A stretch of DNA of 64,000 nucleotides from Arsenophonus sp052171895 (GTDB lineage Bacteria > Pseudomonadota > Gammaproteobacteria > Enterobacterales > Enterobacteriaceae), in NCBI GenBank assembly GCA_052171895.1, contig JBQMRN010000003.1:204360-268359 (forward strand), read 5' to 3'. Positions within the stretch are counted from its first letter, which is position 1; the number at the start of each line of letters is the position of its first letter. The position numbers and the translations under genes were made by a program. The notes below the pieces were generated by a model. The model made no database searches, was not told where the DNA came from, and was given only the letters and a program-made list of their open reading frames with translations. This document shows positions 31,605 to 42,869 of this stretch, one piece after another.

Positions 31605-32385
31605 TAATTAATCTACGGCGCATTTTTAATGCGTGAACTCGATAAAGATAATAGCAGTGGTGACAATAAAAGAAAATTACTCAGTAGAAAGCATAAATGT
31701 CACCACTAGCCAGAAATATGGTTTTTAAAACTATTAATAAAATAATGAGCTGAGATTAAAATAGGGGGTTACCAAGGAGTTATTACCCGTTGAATAACTA
31801 ACTAGTGTAGGGGATACTATCAATTTTAAAAATAAACTCTGAGAACATTATGCCAGATAAAAAAGCGGTATTTAATGCAACGATAGCAGCCTTAAATTGG
31901 TTACGGGTTTAAAGTAGAAATCAGTAAATCCAATATCAAGGGCAGTAGCCCAAGATAGAGATACTGCTAATAATAAATAATAAACAGAGTAAATCGAGAT
32001 AAAGAATATACAAAATAAATACCGTAAAAATATGCAAAGTAGCATGATAAAGATGCCTAATAGTTGATAGGTTGATAGGGGTGGTAATACAGCTTAGAAA
32101 GCAATAAATTCTATGAATGTTATTTTGGTAGAAAGTAGTAAGACTTCCATTATGTCTCCTTCCAACTGACGGGCACAAAACCCTGTTAATATAGTCAGAG
32201 TATCACTGATACTACAGTAATAATGATAGATCGCACCTGGAATAATAAAATTCTGACTAATGGGCTTGTTGTCTGCTGCCGGATTAAACCAAAAGGGTAA
32301 TTCAGTAACAATTAAGGGTTTAAGTGCCATAACCTCTGTTTTTGTCTTGCTGCTGCTAGATTTGCCAAATTCCTTTTAGTGTGTA
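31605..32385 (-). pseudogene. ybhS: ybhS remnant, ABC-2 exporter permease (C-terminal part)
   Basis: FWFNPAADNKPISQNFIIPG, then RQLEGDIMEVLL and QFNAAIVALNTAFLSGIMFS in alternating frames match YbhS from about residue 150 to 330. The N-terminal part and the ATPase gene ybhF expected upstream are missing; an IS1595 copy begins where they should be. Confidence 0.8.
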
Positions 32386-32389
32386 AACC

Positions 32390-33447
32390 TGTACAAAATA
32401 AGCTATGTTAGCAAAGGTTCTTGCTTTTTGCTCGCAGAGCAATTTGTAGCCACGTCTGTATTTCAATTGTTGTGCTTTCAAATAATCTTCTCCAGGCTAG
32501 ATAATTCGGTAAATAAAACGACCATACAGTAGGCATCTACTCACCTATCCTTTTAATCAGCTGATATAGCTGTTCAGATTTTGAGTCTGTTATTCCTTAG
32601 GAATAACTTTCTAATTATTCAACCTTATTAGGCTATGGTGAGTAATTTTATGCTTGTTGACAAAGTTTTATACCATTTAGCTCCATCTGAAGAAAGGATG
32701 GACTATTTATCTATAATCAGGTAAAAAAAACGGCTAATACACACTCTGCATTAAACTCTTCATAAATCTCATCGCTCACATGGCCTTGTCGAATATCATG
32801 ATATTAAGATCTCGCTATTCATTCTTTCCTTTTATCTCCTCCTCTCCCACGTTTTCTACCTTTCCTATATGGGATATAACGCTTCCATCTTTAAAGGATT
32901 TAAAGAAAATGTTTTGTTGACTTTAACATTACCACTTAATGCATTTATGTTGGCTGTCGCAGATGAAGCAAGGAAGCACTGACCTGATCTAAAGGCTGTT
33001 TTCAAATCAATCCCTATTTGTTTCACTGACTCCAGTAAAGTCAACCTATTCAAGATATATCTCAGATAACTAAACCATTTATCCTTGTTATATAGTTTCT
33101 CCAGAAGGATAGTCCAGTAAGATTATTAAATCTTTTTTTAGAATCGAGGATTTTCAACAATATTGCTGTAACCATAAATGAATCTCCCCCCAGCGGTTAA
33201 CATGTTCACTGTAACAATATACCAGAATAAGTGGAGTGAGTTGCTTCAATGCATGAATCAAAATCATCCAACAGATTATCGCCAAAGCGCCAAGTAATGA
33301 AATATACCTTTATGTTACCAGGGAGTGAGAGGAAAGAATCTCTTTGATCTGTATGACTGTTTGCTTTTTTCATGGCAAACTATCTGTAGCGAAAATCCTT
33401 CAGACAGGATAAGGGATTTCTATCAACAACCTTTGCTAAGATAGCCG
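32390..33447 (-). mobile_element. IS1595-family element, decayed full-length copy
   Basis: Bounded by AGCTATGTTAGCAAAGGTT and its complement AACCTTTGCTAAGATAGC. The transposase reads on the minus strand; 32865-33053 holds MNRLTLLESVKQIGIDLKTA, continuous with the family's helix-turn-helix region. Many stops elsewhere. Confidence 0.83.
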
Positions 33448-33504
33448 TTTATTTATAATGTCAGCGCGCCCTCTCTCTATTTCTTTACGCGCTCGACTAC
33501 CCCC

Positions 33505-33665
33505 CCAGTCTGCTAAGAAAAGCTAGAACCACCTAAGGGGATTTTGAGCTATTTACCCTGCTTGCTGGTAAACAACGTATAATTTAAAGATGGAAAATAT
33601 TCACGAAGCATCAGAGAGAGCGAAGCGGAGCTTAACCGCCAATACATCAGATTTACTAATAACTT
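33505..33665 (+). mobile_element. IS256-family element, 3' tail only
   Basis: CAGTCTGCTAAGAAAAGCTAGAACC through to the terminal ATTTACTAATAACTT is the last 160 bases of the IS256 element. No corresponding 5' part is nearby; a deletion probably removed it together with ybhF. Confidence 0.8.
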
Positions 33666-33751
33666 ATATGTATTTAGAATAATAACCATGCATTACCGAG
33701 TGAAAAATGTTATCAACATAACACAGCATTTTATCAAATTAACAAAAATGT

Positions 33752-34372
33752 TCATTTATTTTTTGATATCTCTTCAATGGCTTCTAATTTAATCTCTTTT
33801 TTAGATTGATGTTCAATTTTTTCAGACTGGCCAATGAATATACCTCCACGCTTAATTGACATATGACTAACACGACTGATCCCTCGTAATTCACCATTTT
33901 CCAGAATATCCAGGTTATTTCCCAAGCAAGCACCATCAACCAAACCATCAATAATCATATCCGGTGCTTGAATTTCACCTTCAATTTTTCCACCCTGCAT
34001 GAGGTAGATCGTTCCTTCAATTACTGTGACATTACCTTTAATATGTCCCAAGACATGAATATCGCCTGAAATAGTAAGATTACCTTTAAAAAAACTCTCT
34101 TTTGAAATAATTGTTACCTTTTTTTCTTTAGAATTATTTTTTTTATCAGCTTTGACTACAAATATATTTGTATTTAAAACATCTGACTTTTTATTTTTAA
34201 ACACCAAGATCAACCTCCCTCTTATAAATAGCAAAATAAGAACGAATGAAAAAACTAAAACAAAAAACCATGTCTTTGCAATTACATTTGCCATATACAA
34301 CACCACTACTAGCACCCATAGGAACCAGATAAAATAAAGACACCAATTTTCTCTATCGCTAAATGTTTTCAT
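33752..34372 (-). CDS. bactofilin (CcmA-type) with N-terminal membrane anchor
   Basis: Polymer-forming cytoskeletal protein of the bactofilin family (DUF583). The 206 residues begin with two hydrophobic segments (about 12-30 and 32-50) that would anchor it in the inner membrane. The beta-helical core spans about 88-180 and is seen as short glycine- and hydrophobic-rich repeats such as GNLTISGDIHVLGHIKGNV and GKIEGEIQAPDMIIDG. A charged tail follows. Proteus mirabilis CcmA, a curvature-affecting bactofilin, has this same layout. The frame is clean, so the gene is probably functional, although it stands alone between IS debris. Its role here is unknown; cell shape is the obvious guess. Confidence 0.85.
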   Translation of the reverse strand: MKTFSDRENWCLYFIWFLWVLVVVLYMANVIAKTWFFVLVFSFVLILLFIRGRLILVFKNKKSDVLNTNIFVVKADKKNNSKEKKVTIISKESFFKGNLTISGDIHVLGHIKGNVTVIEGTIYLMQGGKIEGEIQAPDMIIDGLVDGACLGNNLDILENGELRGISRVSHMSIKRGGIFIGQSEKIEHQSKKEIKLEAIEEISKNK

Positions 34373-34379
34373 TTTTATC

Positions 34380-36040
34380 TAATAAACCCATAAGGGTACC
34401 CCTAAGCAAAAATTATGAAACTGAACTATTAGTATAGAATACCAACTGACTTTAGTATTGATATAATGATTAACATGATAGAAAAGCAATTAATATTAAA
34501 ATTAATAGCAGACCAAAATATTTTTGAAGCTAATGGTAAACAGAGTAAAAATCCACATTCCCTATTAAGATATACGTAAATCCTTATGCATTATTTAGCT
34601 CGGAATACCATTAGGGTGCTCACTATAAGTGATATAGTGAAATGGAATGTCACGTTTACCGCAAAGATTTATTACATTTCGATGGCTTATTTAGTAAAAT
34701 TAGCTAAAAATTGTTCTAATTATCAGCTCTATTTGTTAAAAACAGTTTAAATAATATTAACTTAAGTTTTATTTTTTTACTTCTCTCTAAGTCAGCAACA
34801 TGGCAATGATAATCAAGATGAAAACTAGTATCGTGTATTAATGTCAGATCGTTATGTTACTCATCGCTGGTTATTCGAGGATTATTCAGTGCCGGTAAAA
34901 GATAAGAGATTTACTACTGACCTCACCAATAATAGTATCGTTCGCCACACTGGCCGTCCATCATAAAGCGATTAATGAAACTGATTATCTGCAACAATGT
35001 ATTGATTGCGATAAGTGCCTGCAGATTTTTTGCCAACTTTCCTCCTTATGGCCTGATTTCAATTAATCATAATTTAGCTGAGATCAATATTGATTTTTTC
35101 TGCTGTACGACACACAACTCTTTAGTATATACTTTAATTTTTAATATAAGCGCACTCAATCCGCAAATAAAGCCAAATACATCCATTTGCCTAGAAATCT
35201 CTCAATCTTACTTTTCACCGCCATGATAATAGTTGTTGTTTATATGTCCATGATTGCCTACAACAAGCAAGTGCTCTCATTTTCAGTAAAAAATTATCCA
35301 ATCACTGATGAAGTAAAATCTGATAGCTGCTGCGATCAATGTTAAATTGCATATACAGATGAATCACTGATTTTAAAACTCAGCCTACTACAATTGACAC
35401 AAACGTAACTTTACAACCCTTAAACTAAATTTATAAAGTATAATATAAGTAATTTTATAGTAAGGTAAAATAGATAAATATTAAACAGGCAACAATCACC
35501 AGCGACTTTTTGGTTAATTAATCATAATTTGAAAAATTTGATACGCCCGCCGCTACCTAAAATTTTTTACCAGAAAATTAATAGGCATATTAATTACTCC
35601 TATTAATTTTAAAAAATTATTTATCCAATATTGATATTTATATGTCAGTAGAGTTAGGATTATTACTTTTATGATGATTAAAAAATTAGTTAGAAATACT
35701 ATTTATCTTACCCATTTCATGCGGTAATAGCTTTAGTAAAGAATTGATCTGCAGCATCCAATGGATCAACTTCGCGGTCAATGAAGTTGATCTTAAGAAC
35801 GTAGCACCTGCCCCAGCTACGCCTGTGAGCTGCGCAGCTACTCTGCTTCGGAGATATTTCATGGCTGAGTATTGTTTTTATACGCTGCATATAACGAGCG
35901 CGGTAAATTATTTGATATCGAAAGGCAAAATGTTTGATACTCTGAAAAAAGCAAAAAAGGCAAGTTATTTGATACTAACTGCTCTCTATATCGAAGTAAC
36001 TATTTTACTTCTCCTAAAAACATCATGAACTTGATTTTAA
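34380..36040. other. unassigned debris between bactofilin and zapA
   Basis: About 1.65 kb without an intact gene. Plus-strand pieces such as MIEKQLILKLIADQNIFEANGKQ near 34470-34550 and LMSDRYVTHRWLFEDYSV near 34840-34900 look like former protein but match nothing I can name. At 35825-35880 the sequence resembles the 5' end of the IS91-type element (20510-20575). An 94-codon frame at 35744-36028 is probably chance. Confidence 0.45.
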
Positions 36041-36044
36041 AATT

Positions 36045-36272
36045 TCTGGCTTAGGAGATAAAGTGGAATGAGTTGCTTCGATGCATGAATTAACATTATT
36101 CGAGAGATTATTGTCGAGCCAACTAATGAGATACAGCTTTATATTTTGAGGGAGTAAAGAAAGAGTCTCTTTGATCTGTATGACTGTTTGCTTTTTCATG
36201 GCAAACTCTATAGAAATTCCTTCATATAGTATAAGGAATTTCTACCAACAACCTTTATTAACATAGCCTATT
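36045..36272 (-). mobile_element. IS1595-family fragment (5' end)
   Basis: The transposase 5' 220 bases and left inverted repeat (AACCTTTATTAACATAGCC at its right edge), read on the minus strand. It lies directly downstream of zapA, where E. coli has the 6S RNA gene ssrS. Confidence 0.8.
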
Positions 36273-36285
36273 TTATTCATCTATT

Positions 36286-36615
36286 TTATTCTAATGGAGT
36301 AATTGTCTGCCCAGTAATGCGCGCTTGCTCTTGCAATGCCTCTTCAATCGTATGTTGCAATACGCGGATTTTTTGTTCCATATTATCAGTATAGTCCTGT
36401 GTTTTGTTTTTTTCTTGCGCAAGTTCATGGCAAATATTTAAAGCGACGATAAAAATAAGTTGCTCGGTATTTGTGACACCAGTTCTATTTTTTAGATCTT
36501 TTAGCCGTTGCTCAAGCTCAGCCGCAGATGATTTTAAGGCATTTTGTTGTTCTTTTGGGCAATTAACTCTTAATGTTCGTCCTAAAATTTGAATATCAAT
36601 AGGGTGTGTAGTCAT
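36286..36615 (-). CDS. zapA: cell division protein ZapA
   Basis: Small coiled-coil protein that binds and bundles FtsZ at midcell. The true start is the ATG at 36615 (MTTHPIDIQILGRTLRVNCP), which gives 109 residues, exactly the E. coli length; a longer frame reading upstream to 36684 has no family support. Family blocks RLKDLKNRTGVTNTEQL and ALNICHELAQEK are present, with the C-terminal coiled coil RVLQHTIEEALQEQARI. It diverges from the ygfB remnant as in E. coli. The downstream 6S RNA gene is not found. Confidence 0.96.
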   Translation of the reverse strand: MTTHPIDIQILGRTLRVNCPKEQQNALKSSAAELEQRLKDLKNRTGVTNTEQLIFIVALNICHELAQEKNKTQDYTDNMEQKIRVLQHTIEEALQEQARITGQTITPLE

Positions 36616-36805
36616 TATACCTTCCTGATTATCTGAAGAGACGGAATATACTATTAATATTTCGTTGCCTATAATTATTTTCATGCTATCAAAATAATTA
36701 TAAATAATATATGTGCAATTTATGCACTTATCTACTATAGCGACTGTCCTGTGTCCTTGATGGTAGCATATTAGATATCAATATTATTAACGTAACTGAG
36801 GAAAC

Positions 36806-37330
36806 ATGCCAATAGAGAAATCTTTAGTTAATTATCAAGCTATTGAGGTGTTATTCTAACAACAGAATGTTGATTTAACAGCCGCAAAAATACGCTGCTT
36901 AATTATGGGATTAATTTATGATGGTAATTACGATTGATGGATTATCTTTTTTTAGAAAAATTAACTAACCTACTACGTGAACTTTATGAGTTTAGATTAG
37001 CATCTTTAGATAATAATCATTTCATTTTTAATTTCTTATTACCTGAAAATGGTAAGGTATCTGAGCGAGCTGATGCCACTTCGCCGGTTGGGTTAAGTAT
37101 TTTTATTAAGCTTGGGTATTATGCAAACTAAGTTGATGGGAGAAAAAAGAATTAAAAGAAATTGTTACGAATTTACCCAATATTGGTATATTAAGTTATG
37201 ATAAAATGAGGTTGAAAATGAATTAGAACAAACTTTGGAAGCAATCATTAAGTATGTGAATATTGTAATTCAGCTCTCTTTTATAACTCTTATAAGAGGT
37301 AAAAGATCGATAAATAAAAAAAAACGATAA
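36806..37330 (+). pseudogene. ygfB: ygfB remnant
   Basis: Remnant of the UPF0149 family gene that precedes pepP in E. coli. It starts MPIEKSLVNYQAIEVLF, stops, then continues with DLTAAKIRCLIMGLIYDG, later RADATSPVG in the 36934-37131 frame, and ELEQTLEAIIKYVNIV near the end. Several stops and frame changes. IS256 copy 5 follows. Confidence 0.85.
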
Positions 37331-37409
37331 ACCTGTATTACATTAATAGGGTTAATATTCTAACCTATTTTGTTGTTTAATCGCTTGAAGGAACGAACAG
37401 GCATGGAGT

Positions 37410-38843
37410 GGAGTTATGCTTATTTCTGGTGATGGAAATTCTAAGATGCTAACGGATGGGCGTATCATCCTGATTGATTTCTTGAATGATTTAAATAAGA
37501 GAGAGATAATATGCCATGAAAAATCTAGCCTACAGCTACAGGTATTCGAAAAACCAGATATTACCTGTGATCCCTTGCATGAACTCATCCGTCATAATGC
37601 TGCTAGGCAGCATAGCTACTGCTGTTGAAAATAAGTTCGAAGCCCCATTGCTGAGATAACATACTGAACGCCCATTGTCGACGTGCATCCATGCCCTCGT
37701 CCTCTCTAACGCTTATTTATTACAGCGAACCATACAAACTGGTATTGACGATGTTAAGATTAAAGTGCATAACATCAGGGGGAATTTTCGCATAGGCAAC
37801 GAAATATCCTTCAACAGCTCGTTACTACCTCCTTATCTAAAACTGGCAAAAATCAGCGAAGAATTGCTAACATGGCGGTACCTGAGAGGCAGCTTTACCA
37901 GTGATTTTCAGGAAGCTTTGCTTGGTTTTTCGATGAAAAGCATATGGTTTTTTTGTTAGTACCATCAGCAGACTAAAACAGTAATTGCTTGAAGGATAAC
38001 AAGGCAATAAATATTAGTGTCTATGTGATTTAAGCGATACGCGCTACCTTTATTTCTTAGCAGATGGCATGTACACGCTATTAAGCAAGATGATCACATT
38101 TGCCTGCTGGTATTTTATCGGGATCACTGAGCATGGACATAAGAAGTTCGTTTCAGTCGAAGATGCTTATAAAAGAGTCAGAAAAGAGCAAGCTATCAAA
38201 AACTTCTCAATGCCATCGAGTGCATGGCTTAATTGTATCTCCTAAGCTTGGCTACGAGAAACAGTACTCTTGATTTTTGGAATGCAATGGCAAAGATATC
38301 TCCGGACACGTAGCACCAACGCTGTTGGGTAAAGAAAACAGCTAATGTGCTGGCTTCACTCCAAAAAGATATGCAACCGAAAAATTAAGGCTGAACTGTG
38401 GAAAGTTTGGCTACCAGAGAGACGTGGTGTGTTGCTAATAAAGCCATTGATGTTTTATTAGCAAAGTTTTAAGTGAAGTATCCTTCAACGATGAAGAAGC
38501 TGAAGAAAGATCGGAAAGAACTATTGACATTCTACGACTTCCAGTTAGAGCAGTATATCTCAATAAGAACGACGAATATGATTAGATTGGCTTTTGCGGA
38601 ATGAAATATTACGAAGCCGACAGACGCGCGAAGAACTGTAGTTCGAGAAAAATAACCCTTTTAATGCTATTTAAGCTGCTACAGTCTGCTCAAAAAAGCT
38701 GAAACCGGCTATAAGGGGGGGATTTGAGCTGTTGACCCTGGTTGGTAAACAACTTACAATTTAAGAATAGAGAACAAATTTACGAAGCATTAAACTGAAA
38801 CGGTAGTAGCCTGACCACTATACACCAGATTTATTAATAACTC
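37410..38843 (+). mobile_element. IS256-family element, decayed copy 5
   Basis: Full span from GAGTTATGCTTATTTCTGG to TTATTAATAACTC, transposase on the plus strand. It sits between the ygfB remnant and the pepP remnant and presumably removed the pepP start and broke the operon ygfB-pepP-ubiH-ubiI. Confidence 0.88.
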
Positions 38844-38897
38844 GAAGGCATGATTTAACAACCATTTATATCTCAGATCTTTTCCTCATTAATTATT

Positions 38898-38940
38898 AAA
38901 AAATAGCAGCACACACCACATGCCAGCGCGGCTATTTTTT
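38898..38940. terminator. hairpin between IS256 copy 5 and pepP remnant
   Basis: AAAAAATAGC and GCTATTTTTT form a perfect 10-bp stem with a 23-base loop and a T tail. It could stop read-through from the IS side into pepP-ubiH. Confidence 0.35.
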
Positions 38941-39004
38941 TTGGCGCTCATCTTCATCTGCTTTGCAAAATGAAGATTGTGAATAACCTTATCTGCAACA
39001 CAGT

Positions 39005-40192
39005 GATTTTCTCTATTTAATTGGCTTTAGTAAACTTGAAGCAAGTGTTAGTTATGATTAACTATCATAAAACCTTTAATAAGAACATACTTATTTAATC
39101 GTATGCATGATCAAGCGATGGGAAAAACCTGGTTTGCTCGTCGTTTAGGGTGGGTAGCAAGATAAAATTATAAAATTTTTCGTCAATTAGGCATTACCGT
39201 ACCGTTTGCTGAAATTGATGAACAATTTTATAAATTGTTAAAAATAGTTTAGCAGTTATTTATCATCATCAAGCTGAATTTATCTATGTGGATCAGATCG
39301 TTGGTGCAGTACTTAATCAGATAAGGCAAGATGGTCTGAAAAAATTAAAAGCTCCATCTACTTAAATTGATTGACGGGCCAATGCTTCATGAAATGGGAT
39401 TATTAAAATCACCTGAATAACTTGCTATAATATATGAAGCTAGCAAGATTTATGCGATACAAATTTGCCAGCCTGATATGTATAAATATCATCTGGCTAT
39501 AAAAATTAAACATCAGTTTGCTAGTCAAGACTAAAATCACCTGATTATACTATTATTGTAGGCGGAAGTGTAGGGGGAAGGAGAATGGTTATATTTTAGA
39601 TTACATAAAAATGATGTTGTGACGAAGGCAGGCGATTTAGTCCTAGTTGATCCTGGCGCAGGATATCAAGGTTATACCAGTAATATTACGTGTACTTTTG
39701 CAGTTAATGGAAAATTCAGTCAAACTCAACGTGAAATTTATGAGATTATATTAACGGCACTAAATACCGGTTTAACCTTATATCGACCGTGGAGGGTGAG
39801 TATTTATGAAGTGATGACGGCAGTAATAAAATTAAAGGTCGAAGGTTTAATTAAGTGGAGTCTTTTGCAGGTGAGACCTAGATAAACTCATCTAAAGTAA
39901 AGCTCACCTGTTTTTTTTATGTATGCTTTAATTCAGTTGTTAGAGTTTGATGTCCATGATGTTGCTGACTATGGAAGCAATTGCGATCGTCTGTTAGAGA
40001 CTGGCATGCTATTGAGCGTTGAACTAGAGCTTTATATTGTACCGGATGTTAATATGCCTGAGGTTATCGAGGAATTAGTATTCTTATTGAAAATAAGATT
40101 TTTATCTCTAAAGAAAGTAATGAAAACCTGGTGGTAGCAGCTATTATTAAAGATCCTGATGAGATAGAGGCACTGATGGCAGAAGCTAAATA
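39005..40192 (+). pseudogene. pepP: pepP remnant, Xaa-Pro aminopeptidase P
   Basis: The first 65 or so codons are missing. Pieces follow E. coli order: FARRLG, TVPFAEIDEQFYKLL, LHEMGLLKSPE, then an open stretch at 39619-39885 with TKAGDLVLVDPGAGYQGYTS, and LEFDVHDVADYG, which contains the HDV metal-ligand region. Stops lie between these. The gene ends just before ubiH and its decay leaves the ubiquinone genes downstream without an obvious upstream operon promoter. Confidence 0.88.
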
Positions 40193-40210
40193 AGCAGGGG
40201 ATTTGAAGCG

Positions 40211-41395
40211 ATGAAAGTGATTATTGTTGGCGGTGGTATGATAGGAGCGTCATTAGCACTTGCTATTTCGGCATTCAGTCAGGGAAAGGTACAAATTTCA
40301 TTAATTGAAGCCAGGTTACCTAATCCTAATAAGACACATCCTAGTTTTGATGCCAAAACAATTGCATTAGCTCATGGCACTTACCAACAATTTAATCAAA
40401 TTGGTATATGGCACGGATTAAATAAGTATGTAACACCAATAACTAATATTCATGTTTCTGAATATGGGCATGCTGGCGCGGTAAATATGTACGCCAAAGA
40501 TTATTCCCTAGCTGCACTCGGTTATGTTGTTGAGTTGCATAATGCAGGAAATTATTTATTTGAGCAGCTTAAAAAGGCACCGGGTGTTGAATTATATTGT
40601 CCTGATAAAGTTATTGGTCTTGAGCGTACTATTGATGATGTATCAGTCAAATTAACTAGTAATAAAGTTTTAAGCGGACAATTATTAGTTGCTGCTGATG
40701 GCAGCAATTCCATGATAGCTAAAGCCAGTCAAATTGAATGCCAGCGAGCATCATATAAACAATGTGCAATTATTGCTAATATTTTAACTAACGAAGCACC
40801 ACAAGGCCAAGCCTTTGAACGTTTCACCAAATATGGTCCATTGGCAATGTTACCTATGTCTAAAGGACGTAGTTCATTGGTTTGGTGTCATCCATTGGAA
40901 AGCCAGCAATCTATTATGCAGTGGAGTGATGACCAATTTATGAGAGAATTACAAAAATGGTTTGGCTGGCGCTTAGGTGAAATTAAGGCCATTAGCGAGC
41001 GTTACTGTTTTCCATTGTTACTTTCTCAAGCAAAAAGATTAATTACTCATCGATTGGTTTTAGTTGGCAATGCAGCACAAACTTTACATCCTATTGCAGG
41101 TCAGGGGTTTAATCTTGGGATGCGTGACGTCATAATCCTTGCCAATATAATTAATGAAGTAGCCAATCATAGCGGTGATATGGGAGCTTACTCGGTTCTT
41201 ATGCAGTATCAAATGCAACGCCGTGATGATCGTAAAAACATCATAAAGTTAACCGATAATCTGGTTCATTTATTTTCAAATAATCATCTAATTTTTGCTA
41301 TAGGCCGTAATGTTGGATTAATTGTAATGGAAACACTACCAGTTATTCGTGACGTTTTAGCCTATAAAGCAATGGGACGATCATTTTATCTCTAG
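40211..41395 (+). CDS. ubiH: 2-octaprenyl-6-methoxyphenol hydroxylase
   Basis: FAD-dependent monooxygenase that hydroxylates C1 of the ubiquinone ring precursor. The 394 residues compare with 392 in E. coli. The N-terminal Rossmann motif IIVGGGMIGASLALA, the DG motif in LLVAADGSNSMIA and the second FAD motif LVGNAAQTLHPIAGQGFNLG are all present. In the last motif the usual GDA is GNA, a change also seen in E. coli UbiH. The start ATG follows GGGGATTTGAAGCG. UbiI follows after 25 bases, so they are co-transcribed. Confidence 0.95.
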   Translation: MKVIIVGGGMIGASLALAISAFSQGKVQISLIEARLPNPNKTHPSFDAKTIALAHGTYQQFNQIGIWHGLNKYVTPITNIHVSEYGHAGAVNMYAKDYSLAALGYVVELHNAGNYLFEQLKKAPGVELYCPDKVIGLERTIDDVSVKLTSNKVLSGQLLVAADGSNSMIAKASQIECQRASYKQCAIIANILTNEAPQGQAFERFTKYGPLAMLPMSKGRSSLVWCHPLESQQSIMQWSDDQFMRELQKWFGWRLGEIKAISERYCFPLLLSQAKRLITHRLVLVGNAAQTLHPIAGQGFNLGMRDVIILANIINEVANHSGDMGAYSVLMQYQMQRRDDRKNIIKLTDNLVHLFSNNHLIFAIGRNVGLIVMETLPVIRDVLAYKAMGRSFYL

Positions 41396-41420
41396 CTATT
41401 TAAGAAGGAATATTTTAACT

Positions 41421-42632
41421 ATGCAATTCTTTGATGTGGTTATAGTTGGTGGTGGCATGGTTGGCCTCGCTCTGGCTTGTGGACTACATGGCTGTGGTAT
41501 GAGGATTGCCGTTATTGAACATTCTTCTTTGCAAGATCAATTTGATCCGCAAGAAGCGCCTTCACTCAGAGTGTCTGCTATTAATGCAGCTAGTCAAAAA
41601 TTATTCGACTATTTAGGGGTTTGGCAAACAATCGTACAAAAACGAGTTGGTAGTTATCAGAAAATAGAAGTTTGGGAGCAGGATAGCTTTGGTCGTATTC
41701 AATTTGATGCCAAGGATTATTATTTACCTGGTCTCGGATATATCATTGAAAATTTAATTATTCGTGGATCTTTATGGCAACAGGCTCAATCAAGCACAGA
41801 TATTACTTTATTAACAGACAATATATTAAAAAAAGTTGGTTTTGGCGAAAATGAAGTATTTATGACTTTTGATAATGAGCAAATGTTAACAGCAAGATTG
41901 GTAGTTGGTGCCGATGGTACTAATTCATGGGTAAGGCAAAAAGCGGATATTCCATTTAGCTTCTGGGATTATGAACATACGGCATTAGTCGCCACGATTC
42001 GAACTGAGATGCCCCATATACATACTGCTCGTCAATCTTTTCATAAAGATAGCATTTTAGCTTTTTTACCACTTCACGATCCTCATCTTTGCTCAATTGT
42101 TTGGTCATTGCCAGCAATGCAAGCACGTAGACGCCTAAATTTAGAGATTTCTGCATTTGAAAAAGAGTTAAGTGTAGCTTTAGATATGCGCCTTGGTTTT
42201 TGTCAGTTAATTACTGAACGTCAGATTTTTCCACTTATTGGCCAGTATGCACGAAATTTTGCTTCTCAACGTATCGCTTTATTAGGTGACGCTGCTCATA
42301 CGATACACCCTTTAGCAGGGCAAGGGGTAAATTTAGCCTTTATGGATGTTGCCGAGTTGATTGGACAATTAGTGCGTTTGAATAACGAAGGTAAAGATAT
42401 TGGCAAGTATCTTTACCTACAAAGTTATGAACGTAAACGTAAGCATAGTGCTCTACTGATGTTGGCGAGTATGCAGGTATTTCGGCAATTATTTGATGGT
42501 AATAATCCAATAAAAAAAATAGTTCGTGATGTTGGATTACAGTTGGCTAATAGACTACCAGGCATAAAACCACAATTGCTAAGTTATGCATTAGGAGAAC
42601 ATGATATGCCTGAATGGTTAGAAAAGTTATGA
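41421..42632 (+). CDS. ubiI: 2-octaprenylphenol hydroxylase
   Basis: FAD-dependent monooxygenase (formerly VisC) that hydroxylates C5 of the ubiquinone precursor. Its 403 residues compare with 400 in E. coli. Motifs are VVIVGGGMVGLALACGL at the N-terminus, VGADGTNSWVRQKA in the middle and LLGDAAHTIHPLAGQGVNLA for the FAD ribityl site. It is paralogous to the upstream ubiH. AGAAGGAA supplies the ribosome site. The pair remains intact although genes on either side (pepP, gcvT) are dead, which argues that respiration with ubiquinone is kept. Confidence 0.95.
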   Translation: MQFFDVVIVGGGMVGLALACGLHGCGMRIAVIEHSSLQDQFDPQEAPSLRVSAINAASQKLFDYLGVWQTIVQKRVGSYQKIEVWEQDSFGRIQFDAKDYYLPGLGYIIENLIIRGSLWQQAQSSTDITLLTDNILKKVGFGENEVFMTFDNEQMLTARLVVGADGTNSWVRQKADIPFSFWDYEHTALVATIRTEMPHIHTARQSFHKDSILAFLPLHDPHLCSIVWSLPAMQARRRLNLEISAFEKELSVALDMRLGFCQLITERQIFPLIGQYARNFASQRIALLGDAAHTIHPLAGQGVNLAFMDVAELIGQLVRLNNEGKDIGKYLYLQSYERKRKHSALLMLASMQVFRQLFDGNNPIKKIVRDVGLQLANRLPGIKPQLLSYALGEHDMPEWLEKL

Positions 42633-42869
42633 TAAATTACTTAAAATAGTGAACTTATCTGTACTTTCCTATTAATCCATCATTTTACAGAGAAAAATAC
42701 TGTTAGCTTGAAATAGTTATATTAATTTAATTCAGCAATTTATTTATTAATTTTAGCAGTGTTGCTGTGCTATCTTTTTAAGATTAGTATTTTACTCTGC
42801 TAATAGGTATTGTGATTTTACAATTTAATTTATCTATACCTATTAATGAGGAAAACAGAGCGATCACAG

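Noticed and set aside
35744..36028. 94-codon plus-strand frame
   Set aside because: No family match, GC-rich patch resembles an IS91-type end, and no ribosome site; treated as debris.
36616..36684. N-terminal extension of ZapA
   Set aside because: The extra 23 residues have no family match; the 109-residue form equals E. coli ZapA.
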